Shown in pieces: positions 25,783 to 32,340 of a DNA stretch of 34,747 nucleotides. The notes below the pieces were generated by a model. The model searched no databases. It had not been told where the DNA came from and saw only the letters and a program-made list of their open reading frames with translations. Location: positions 1-34,747 of the forward strand of contig VXMQ01000174.1 of the NCBI GenBank assembly GCA_009841015.1. The letters are read 5' to 3'. Within the stretch, counting starts at the first letter, position 1; the number at the start of each line of letters is the position of its first letter. The position numbers and the translations under genes were made by a program. This DNA is from Candidatus Palauibacter denitrificans. GTDB taxonomy: Bacteria > Gemmatimonadota > Gemmatimonadetes > Palauibacterales > Palauibacteraceae.

Positions 25783-26460
25783 CTACTTTCGTGGCGAGAG
25801 ACGGTCGACCAGGTCGCTCATCCAGCGGCCCGCCAGCTCCTTGCATCCGAGCCCGAAGGCGAGGGCCAGCGCGAAGCCGATGGCCGCGAGGATGATCAGG
25901 AAGGCGTCGCCCACGAACTGGACCTGAACCTGCTGCAGGGCCACGACCACGGCGAAGATGATCACGACGACCTGTGCGAACTGCCCCAGCACCTGGGCCT
26001 GGGCGATACCCGCGTTGCTGGCCACGGCGCGGACCGTCGCCCCCAGAAAACCGGCAGCCAGGATCCCGAGAATCAGCACGACGATGGCCGTCACGATCGT
26101 GGGCAGGAAGCCGACGAGCCGCTGGAGCAACTCGGCGGTGGCGGTGAGTTGCAGCGCATTCAGCGCCGCCACCAGCACGACGAGCATGACGATCCAATAG
26201 GCCAGGACCGCCACCAACTGGGAGAACGTGCGCTCGATGCCACCCTTGGCCAGCATCTCCGCCAACTGGATCCGCTCGGCCAGACTGTCCGCCTTTACGG
26301 CTCGAAGCAGTCGGATGAGCGCCGTCTTGATCAGCCTGGCGACGATCCAGCCAACGACCAGGATCGCCACCACGGCCACCAGGTTGGGCAGAAACCCGAC
26401 CAGTTGATCGAGAAAGGCGCGGATCGGCTCAAGCAGTATCGCGTCCCAATCCATGTCCAT
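25783..26460 (-). CDS. Small membrane protein with MscS-type TM-helix repeats, no MscS beta domain
   Basis: 225 residues from ATG 26460. The start is chosen by GGAGGG 7 bases upstream; an ATG 15 bases earlier lacks such a site. Two copies of the conserved TM-helix motif are visible, LVGFLPNLVAVVAILVVGWI near residue 20 and LVGFLPTIVTAIVVLILGIL near 115, with further hydrophobic helices around 75-105 and 155-215. This is the transmembrane repeat found in CmpX/MscS-like proteins, but the cytoplasmic MscS beta domain is absent; the chain ends soon after the last helix. It is a predicted inner-membrane protein, a channel or scaffold. First gene of the unit with the ankyrin giant. The 218 bases upstream (26461-26678) hold a tandem repeat and no clear promoter. 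Confidence 0.85.
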   Translation of the reverse strand: MDMDWDAILLEPIRAFLDQLVGFLPNLVAVVAILVVGWIVARLIKTALIRLLRAVKADSLAERIQLAEMLAKGGIERTFSQLVAVLAYWIVMLVVLVAALNALQLTATAELLQRLVGFLPTIVTAIVVLILGILAAGFLGATVRAVASNAGIAQAQVLGQFAQVVVIIFAVVVALQQVQVQFVGDAFLIILAAIGFALALAFGLGCKELAGRWMSDLVDRLSPRK

Positions 26461-26560
26461 CGTGGTTCCCTCCATCGCGAAAAACGGTTGCTGGTCAGCG
26501 CCGCGTCGTTACCCGCGGCTCCATTTATTCACGACGACTCGGGGGGCGGCCTCCACCCGG

Positions 26561-26592
26561 GCCGATAGAGGACTTGGCCGATCGAGGACTTA
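26561..26592. repeat. Tandem 16-base imperfect repeat
   Basis: Two adjacent 16-mers, 26561-26576 and 26577-26592, share GCCGATxGAGGACTT and differ at two positions. They lie about 100 bases upstream of the membrane-protein start and might be a regulator site or replication slippage. Confidence 0.4.
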
Positions 26593-26678
26593 GAATGATG
26601 AGCAGGAGTCCAAGCCACCAGCCTGACACCGCATCCGGCAACGGTCCGGAGCGACGGCAGGGGGCTTCCGGGGCGCCG

Positions 26679-27119
26679 TCAGCGGACGAGAACCGTACCC
26701 CCAGGCTCGACCCGGGCGCGGGAGATCCGGCTCAGCGTCTCGAAGTCGTCGGGGGATAGCGCGATGACGGGTGGGGCGCGGTCGTAGAGCTGAGCGGCGA
26801 CGATGGCCGCGAGCGCGAGGAAGGTGTCGGGGCCGCGGGTCAGGAATGCCGCGGGAGCGGTGCCGCGGCGGATGGCCTCGAGGAGGACGGCGGTCGTCGT
26901 GCTGGACCCGCGGGTCGCCGGGATGGCCATGATGCGGCCGGCGCCGGTCCGGCCAGCCAGCGGGTGGCGGCGGTCGATGATCTCTCCGGTCTCGGCGTCG
27001 TAGCCGCCCCAGAAGCTGAGCGGCTCGGACGAGTAGAGGACGGCGCCTTCCGCGGCGCCCGCGACGAGCGCTCGGCCGGTCAGCGGACCGGAGCCCGGGG
27101 CAGCGGGGGCGTCGCTCAC
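26679..27119 (-). CDS. Aconitase X small subunit (DUF126 swivel domain)
   Basis: 146 residues. The start is GTG 27119, overlapping the large-subunit stop as GTGA, which gives tight coupling. The protein shows the swivel-domain pattern of DUF126: GRALVAGAAEGAVLYSSEPL near the N-terminus with FWGGYDAETGEIIDRRHPL after it, then IPATRGSSTTTAVLLEAI with the conserved Ser/Thr cluster, and an end in RVEPGGTVLV. In aconitase X this domain closes on the Fe-S bearing large subunit to form the active site. In bacteria characterised members are cis-3-hydroxy-L-proline dehydratases, made either as one chain or, as here, as two. Confidence 0.9.
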   Translation of the reverse strand: MSDAPAAPGSGPLTGRALVAGAAEGAVLYSSEPLSFWGGYDAETGEIIDRRHPLAGRTGAGRIMAIPATRGSSTTTAVLLEAIRRGTAPAAFLTRGPDTFLALAAIVAAQLYDRAPPVIALSPDDFETLSRISRARVEPGGTVLVR

Positions 27120-28411
27120 GGCCCGGCGGCCCACGCGCCGTCGTCGCGCGTGACGCGACCGGCGACGGCGGATTCCACGCAGTCGGACAGGCTCCCGAAG
27201 GCGACGGCGCGCTCGAGCAGGCCCGGCGTATACCAGGCGTACTTGGCGGAGTTCGTCATGAGCCGCCGGATGCTCTCCGGCAGCATGGGCGTCGTGAGGA
27301 TGCAGGTGTCGACGGTCAGCTCCCCGCCGAACGACTCGATCGCGTCGAGGTAGCCCGCTTTCGCCGCCAGTGCACGGACGGCCCGTCCGGTCGTGATCAA
27401 CAGCCGGACCCCGGGGTGGCGCCGCCGGCCGTTGACGAGCCGCGCCAGGGCGGCGAACTCCGACAGCGAGAAGTGCGGACTCCCGAGCACGACGAGGTCG
27501 AGGCCGTCCGCGTCGGACAGTCCCGAGCCGAGTTCGTCCCGCGCCGCCCGCAGATCCGCGGATCCCGGACCCAGTCGGGCCGCCGGTTCCCTCCCCTGAA
27601 ACGCCGCGCCCAGGTCGGGCGCCTCCGGCGTAAGACCGACCCAGTGAAACAGACCTACCGCGCCCGAGGAGGCCATGGCGGCTCCCAGCGCTTTCAGGTC
27701 GTCCTCCCCCGGCCGGGCCCGGAGTCCGTCGAGCACCGGGATCCGCCCCGCGACGCGCAGGCCGATCCAGTGTCCCAGCACCGGATACAGGGCGGGCTCG
27801 TCCGCCAGCCGCCGCGGGACGCGGGAGAGATCGACGAGCACCTGCCCCGCCCGATTCCCGGTCAGATGGAGCCCGGCGGCCGGGGCCCGGCCCGTAACCG
27901 CGCAGCAGATGTCCAGCAGGTCCGGATAGCGCTCGGTGCGCGCGCCCAGCACCGAGTTCGCGAACACGATCGCGCTCGACTCGCCCCACGCCACCTGCTC
28001 TCCGAGCCCCGGCCGCGGCTGCGTCTGGTAGGGTGCACACGTCCAGGTGGGCTCGCAGCCCATGGTCTCGTACGCCTGCATCTGGCGCCGCGCCGGCGCT
28101 GCCCAGGATTCGGACACATCCCACTCCCGCCACCCGTGTTCGTCCACACCCGACACGTTGAGCGTCGTCGGCACCCGTACCTCCGCCCCGCCGTCCGCCA
28201 GACGCTCCGCGAACTCGAGCGTCGCCGGTCCCTGGTAGAGCGACGAATCGATATGCGCCGCCGTGATGTCGAGCAGTTCCCGCGCCCCGACCACGTCGGC
28301 CATGCGCGCGAGGATCGACATCGCCAGCCGGGCGCCCTCCCCCTCAGCCCCCCGCAGGAGCGCGAGGTCTCCCGGTTCGAGACGGACGCCCGTCATCCCG
28401 CCGTGTTCCAT
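27116..28411 (-). CDS. Aconitase X catalytic large subunit (DUF521), probable cis-3-hydroxy-L-proline dehydratase
   Basis: 431 residues; ATG 28411 chosen, with an ATG five codons later as alternative. The protein matches AcnX along its length: ITAAHIDSSLYQGPATLEFA near residue 50, TCAPYQTQPRPGLGEQVAWG near 125, SSAIVFANSVLGARTERYPD near 145, HWVGLTPEAP near 255 and VDTCILTTPMLP near 375. Cys in TCAPYQ, DICCAV and VDTCIL are candidate Fe-S ligands. Bacterial AcnX dehydrates cis-3-hydroxy-L-proline to a pyrroline carboxylate; archaeal relatives act on mevalonate 5-phosphate. With no mevalonate genes beside it, the hydroxyproline role is favoured. It forms a heteromer with the small subunit encoded directly downstream, and is divergent from the racemase gene by 77 bases. 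Confidence 0.9.
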   Translation of the reverse strand: MEHGGMTGVRLEPGDLALLRGAEGEGARLAMSILARMADVVGARELLDITAAHIDSSLYQGPATLEFAERLADGGAEVRVPTTLNVSGVDEHGWREWDVSESWAAPARRQMQAYETMGCEPTWTCAPYQTQPRPGLGEQVAWGESSAIVFANSVLGARTERYPDLLDICCAVTGRAPAAGLHLTGNRAGQVLVDLSRVPRRLADEPALYPVLGHWIGLRVAGRIPVLDGLRARPGEDDLKALGAAMASSGAVGLFHWVGLTPEAPDLGAAFQGREPAARLGPGSADLRAARDELGSGLSDADGLDLVVLGSPHFSLSEFAALARLVNGRRRHPGVRLLITTGRAVRALAAKAGYLDAIESFGGELTVDTCILTTPMLPESIRRLMTNSAKYAWYTPGLLERAVAFGSLSDCVESAVAGRVTRDDGAWAAGP

Positions 28412-28420
28412 CCGGCTATC

Positions 28421-28444
28421 TTCGGCCCCATGTTCGGCCCCATG
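28421..28444. repeat. Perfect tandem 12-base repeat in a divergent promoter
   Basis: TTCGGCCCCATG occurs twice head to tail (28421-28432, 28433-28444), and a third partial TTCCG follows. It lies between the divergent aconitase X and racemase genes, where a shared regulator could bind. Confidence 0.5.
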
Positions 28445-28488
28445 TTCCGTTCAGAACGCCCGTGAATCCGAGACCCACGGATCCGACC

Positions 28489-29226
28489 ATGCGCATCGTC
28501 TACTTCCTTCCCGGACCGATGTCCCGCGGCCCCCTCGGGCCGGAGGAACTCGTCCGGCGCCAGGCCTTTCTCAACGAGCATGCCTTTCGCGGGACGGAAG
28601 CCGTGGTTCGCGAGACGGAGAACGGGCCGGCCTCGGTCGAGTCGTCCGCCGAGGAGTATCTCTCGGTGCCCGGCATCCTCGAGGCCGCGCCGCGCCTCGA
28701 GGCGGAAGGGTTCGACGCGATGATCATCGGGTGTTTCGGCGATCCCGGCCTCGCGCCGGCCCGTGAACTCGTCGACTTCCCCGTCATCGGCCCGGGCCAG
28801 GCCGGAGCGCTCGCCGCGGCGCAGATGGGCCAGCGCTTCGCGATCATCACGGTCGTGGACGAAGTCGTGCCCGCGATTCGCCGCCAGATGCGGGGGTACG
28901 GGCTCGAAGGACTCGTGGCGGACATCCGGGCGGTCGACGTCCCGGTGCTCGAACTGCGGCAGCGCGCGGAGCAGGTGCTCCAAACGCTCGAAACGGAGGC
29001 TCACGCGGCGCTGCGTGCCGGGGCGGACACGCTCGTATTGGGCTGCATGACGATGGGGTTCCTCGACGTGGCGCGGAAGCTCGGCGAGCGCCTCGGAGTG
29101 CCCGTCATCAACCCCGTGCTCGCCGCGCTCAAGGCGGCGGAATCGTTTGCCGCCACCGGCGTGCGGCCGTCCCCGCGCGCCTATCCCCCACCCCGCAAGG
29201 AGGTCTCGCCGCTCACGGTCGGATGA
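28489..29226 (+). CDS. Asp/Glu/hydantoin racemase family protein
   Basis: 245 residues from ATG 28489, the first start that begins the beta strand MRIVYFLPGP; a GTG at 28462 is unlikely. Two catalytic-type Cys are in place: IIGCFGDPG near residue 85 and LVLGCMTMGF near 186, the two-base arrangement of the Asp/Glu racemase superfamily, hydantoin racemase branch. PVIGPGQAG lies between them. The enzyme probably inverts the alpha carbon of a hydantoin or amino-acid-like compound without a cofactor. It faces the aconitase X genes and overlaps the CapA-like gene by 14 bases at its 3' end. In this setting it may supply the right stereoisomer to neighbouring catabolic enzymes (inference). Confidence 0.87.
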   Translation: MRIVYFLPGPMSRGPLGPEELVRRQAFLNEHAFRGTEAVVRETENGPASVESSAEEYLSVPGILEAAPRLEAEGFDAMIIGCFGDPGLAPARELVDFPVIGPGQAGALAAAQMGQRFAIITVVDEVVPAIRRQMRGYGLEGLVADIRAVDVPVLELRQRAEQVLQTLETEAHAALRAGADTLVLGCMTMGFLDVARKLGERLGVPVINPVLAALKAAESFAATGVRPSPRAYPPPRKEVSPLTVG

Positions 29227-30610
29227 TGCCGACGCCGTTCTCGATCGTCATCGTCGTTCCGAACTCGGCGGAGAGTTTCGCCAGTCCGTCGAGGATCTCC
29301 TGTCCGAGCGCATCGTCCGCCATCATCGGCCGCCCGCGCACCGGGCGCGGCAACTGCCAACCCATGGTGATCGGGTGGAGCTGGATCTCCTTCAATTCCC
29401 CGCCCTCGTACTCCACGACGGGGACGACGCTCTCCCAGAACCCTTTCCCGGCGGGGAAGGAGCCGGCGCCCATGCGCTCGATGCGCACGTCCTGGAACAT
29501 GCCCGGATGGTCCTGGTACCCGAGTCCCTGCGCCTCGTAGTTGTCCTGCGGCTGCAGTTCGACGGTCTCGTTCTGCATGGCGAAGTTCGCCAGCGAGTAG
29601 AAGATCGGCTTGCCCCGGTACATCTCGACCGCACGCAGGATGTGTGGGCCGTGGCCGACGAACATGTCCGCGCCGGCGTCAACTGTCGCGCGGGCGACAT
29701 CCACGAGGAAGTCGGCCGGCACCTCGCGGCGGTCGCCTCCTTCATGCGAGTGGCTCGTGACGATGACCCACTCCGCCTGGCGCTGCGCCTCCTTCACGAC
29801 TTCGATGATCTCGGCCAGGTCCCCGGCGTGCGGCACCGTCTTCATGCCCGGCTTGTCGCCCACGAGGAACGTCATGCCGCCGAAGTTCAGCCTGGGTCCG
29901 GAGCCGCCGCCGCGCCCCGCCACGGCGAGCGCGTCCCGGAGGCCCGCCATCTGGTCCGCCGTCACGGTCACGTGCCGCTCGTACCGGATCGGGCTCAGGC
30001 CGGGGCGCCCGCGCATGTCCGGCCGCTGGTGGCCGGCCCGCATCGCGTCGTTGAAGGTCGAGGCGATCGAGATCAGCGCGACCCGCCCCCCGGGCGTGTC
30101 GACGTAGACCGGGGCCCGCGCTTCCGCGAGGTTCTCACCGTAGCCCGCGACCGCGAGTCCTGCCGCCTCGGTCGCTTCCACCGTGCGCCGCGCCCCGCCG
30201 GCCCCGAAGTCCATCGTGTGGTTGTTCGCCAGGCTCACCATGTCGAAGCCGAACCACGCGAGTTCGTGCGCGATTTCCGGCTCCGCCCGCATGTAGGTGC
30301 CGCCGCTGGCCGCCGCCGGGATCACGTCGTCCTCGTAGTCGTGGAAGAGGATCTCAAGGTTCACGAACGCGGTGGTCGCGTTCCGGATGATGTCCCGCAG
30401 GGCGAGGAACTCGGACTCCCGGTAGGGAGACATCTTCCGGGAGATGATCGCGTCGCCCGCGAGGGCGATGGACATGTTCCCGCGCGCGTCCTCGAATGCC
30501 TGCGCCTCGAGCGAGGCCGGCGCGGCAAGGGCCGTCCCGCCGGCGAGGGCGAGGCCGGCCGCGATCCAGGCGAACGTGAGCGGCGACAGCGGAAGTCGAT
30601 TCCGGCGCAT
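29213..30610 (-). CDS. CapA family protein (poly-gamma-glutamate-synthesis-type metallophosphatase fold), exported
   Basis: 465 residues; ATG 30610 with GGAGG 5 bases upstream. The signal peptide covers residues 1 to about 36 (LTFAWIAAGLALAGGTALAA). The CapA/PGA_cap fold shows ALAGDAI, FVNLEILF, VSLANNHTMDFG, VTSHSHEGGD, VGHGPHILR and FYSLANF, which carry the Asp/Asn/His ligands of the calcineurin-like fold. CapA aids export or tethering of poly-gamma-glutamate in Bacillus, but most relatives like this lack the CapBC partners, and none is seen here. A hydrolase acting on glutamyl or wall-derived peptides is one possibility. Divergent from the deacylase gene by 74 bases. Confidence 0.9.
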   Translation of the reverse strand: MRRNRLPLSPLTFAWIAAGLALAGGTALAAPASLEAQAFEDARGNMSIALAGDAIISRKMSPYRESEFLALRDIIRNATTAFVNLEILFHDYEDDVIPAAASGGTYMRAEPEIAHELAWFGFDMVSLANNHTMDFGAGGARRTVEATEAAGLAVAGYGENLAEARAPVYVDTPGGRVALISIASTFNDAMRAGHQRPDMRGRPGLSPIRYERHVTVTADQMAGLRDALAVAGRGGGSGPRLNFGGMTFLVGDKPGMKTVPHAGDLAEIIEVVKEAQRQAEWVIVTSHSHEGGDRREVPADFLVDVARATVDAGADMFVGHGPHILRAVEMYRGKPIFYSLANFAMQNETVELQPQDNYEAQGLGYQDHPGMFQDVRIERMGAGSFPAGKGFWESVVPVVEYEGGELKEIQLHPITMGWQLPRPVRGRPMMADDALGQEILDGLAKLSAEFGTTMTIENGVGIIRP

Positions 30611-30684
30611 GGGGGCCTCCGATGGGCTGACCTGCGTACGCTTTTGCTTGTGCGGTTCGCATCCGGGCCGACAGATTCGACCGT

Positions 30685-32313
30685 ATGAACTACAACATGC
30701 TTTTACCGACTGCGCGCCGCCACGCCGCGCGGGCGCTCGCGACCTTCTTCCTGGCGGCGGGCCTGGCTGCCGCGGCCGCCGCCGCCCGGCCCGTCTCGGC
30801 GCAGAGCTACGATCTCATCATCCGCGGCGGCACTCTCGTGGACGGGTCCGGGAGTCCGGCCCGGGCGGGGGACATCGCGATCGACGGCGGACGGATCGCA
30901 GCGGTGGGTGACCTGGGAGCGGCGACCGCCGACCGGGTGATCGAAGCGAACGGCCTGTACGTCTTCCCCGGCTTCATCGACACGCACTCCCACGCCATGC
31001 CGGCGCTCCTCCGCGATGAATTGCGGACGGCGCAGCCTCTCCTCGCGCAGGGGATCACGACGATCTTCGCGAACCCCGACGGCGGCGGCACGGTCGATCT
31101 CGCCGACCAGCGGGCGCGCATCCGCGACCCCGGCGTCGGCGTCAACGTGGGCGCCTTCGTGCCGCACGGAAGCGTGCGCCGCGCCGTGCTGGGGATGCAG
31201 GCCCGCGAGGCGACGCCGGAGGAACTCGACCGCATGCGGTCGATCGTCCGCGACGGGATGGACGGGGGCGCCTTCGGACTCTCCTCCGGCCTCTACTATT
31301 CGCCCGGATCGTACGCCCCGACCGGAGAGGTCGTCGAACTGGCGAAGGTCGCGGCCGAGTACGGCGGTGTGTACCAGAGCCACATCAGGGACGAGTCGGA
31401 CTATTCGATCGGCCTCATGGGCGCCGTGGACGAGGTGATCGAGATCTCGCGCGGCTCCGGCATCACGGGCGTCGTCACGCACATCAAGGCGCTCGGCCCC
31501 CGGGTCTGGGGCGAATCGGCCGAAGTCGTCCGCCGCATCGAGGCGGCGCGGGCGGAGGGCCTCGCGATCTACGCGGATCAGTATCCCTACGAGGCTTCGG
31601 GGACGAGCATCGTGGGCGCGCTCGTCCCGCGCTGGGCCCTCGCGGGCGAGGGGGGCAACCTGTACGAGCGGATGGAGGACCCCGCCGAGCGGCCGCGGCT
31701 CGTGGCGGAGATGTGGGAGAACCTCGATCGCCGGGGCGGCGCCGACCGGCTCATGTTGCAGGGCGGCCCCGATGGCGGCCGCACCCTGCAGGACGTGGCG
31801 GACGATCGCGGGATGGACGCGATCGAGACGGCGCTCGCCCTCCTCGTGGAGGCGCTCGACGGAGGCGGCGGCACCGGGCTCACCTCGTTCAACATGAACG
31901 ACGAGGACATCGCCCGCTTCATGTCGCAGCCGTGGATGATGACGTCCTCCGACGGATCGCTCTGGGTGCCGGGCGAGGGACACCCCCATCCCCGCGGCTT
32001 CGGCGCCTTCCCGCGCCGGATCCGCAAGTACGTGCTGGAGGAGAGCGTCACCTCGCTCGAACAGGCGATTCACGCCATGACGGCGCTCCCGGCCCGCGTG
32101 TACGGAGTCGAAGGCCGCGGCGTGCTCGAAGCCGGCGCGGTCGCCGATGTCATCGTCGTGGACCTCGAGCGGTTCCGCGACACCGCCGAGTACGACGACC
32201 CGCACGGTCTCGCCGAGGGGGTCGAGTACTCCCTCGTCAATGGTACGCTCGCGATCGACGAGGGCCGCTTCACGGACGCGCTCGCCGGCGAAGCGATCGT
32301 CAAGACGCAATGA
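30685..32313 (+). CDS. Exported N-acyl-D-amino-acid deacylase-type amidohydrolase
   Basis: 542 residues. The signal peptide runs to about residue 40 (FFLAAGLAAAAAAARPVSAQ). After a small beta domain (YDLIIRGGTLVDGSGSPA) comes the TIM barrel with DTHSHAM (His101 and His103), QSHIRDE, THIKALGP and SSDG, the metal and catalytic positions of D-aminoacylases. The Cys normally found in the GNCG loop after the GITT segment is missing; the loop reads GITTIFANPDGGG. The end, VYGVEGRGVLEAGAVADVIV, is the usual return to the beta domain. Expected reaction: hydrolysis of N-acyl-D-amino acids in the periplasm. It is followed after 27 bases by the Asp-box protein gene on the same strand and may share its transcript. 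Confidence 0.92.
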   Translation: MNYNMLLPTARRHAARALATFFLAAGLAAAAAAARPVSAQSYDLIIRGGTLVDGSGSPARAGDIAIDGGRIAAVGDLGAATADRVIEANGLYVFPGFIDTHSHAMPALLRDELRTAQPLLAQGITTIFANPDGGGTVDLADQRARIRDPGVGVNVGAFVPHGSVRRAVLGMQAREATPEELDRMRSIVRDGMDGGAFGLSSGLYYSPGSYAPTGEVVELAKVAAEYGGVYQSHIRDESDYSIGLMGAVDEVIEISRGSGITGVVTHIKALGPRVWGESAEVVRRIEAARAEGLAIYADQYPYEASGTSIVGALVPRWALAGEGGNLYERMEDPAERPRLVAEMWENLDRRGGADRLMLQGGPDGGRTLQDVADDRGMDAIETALALLVEALDGGGGTGLTSFNMNDEDIARFMSQPWMMTSSDGSLWVPGEGHPHPRGFGAFPRRIRKYVLEESVTSLEQAIHAMTALPARVYGVEGRGVLEAGAVADVIVVDLERFRDTAEYDDPHGLAEGVEYSLVNGTLAIDEGRFTDALAGEAIVKTQ

Positions 32314-32330
32314 CTCAGACGCAATAACTC
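32303..32330 (+). repeat. 14-base tandem duplication at the deacylase 3' end
   Basis: AGACGCAATGACTC (32303-32316) is repeated as AGACGCAATAACTC (32317-32330), one difference. The first copy contains the TGA stop of the deacylase; the second carries TAA in the same position. It looks like recent slippage that left a spare stop. Confidence 0.6.
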
Positions 32331-32340
32331 AGGAGCAGAC

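Noticed and set aside
22393..25895. Two frames of over 600 codons on the plus strand opposite the ankyrin gene
   Set aside because: They mirror the ankyrin codon repeats (periodic Ser/Ala/Arg or Gly/Val/His patterns) and carry no recognisable domain or start signal.
30703..32310. A 535-codon minus-strand frame opposite the deacylase
   Set aside because: No domain; the plus strand encodes a full amidohydrolase with signal peptide.
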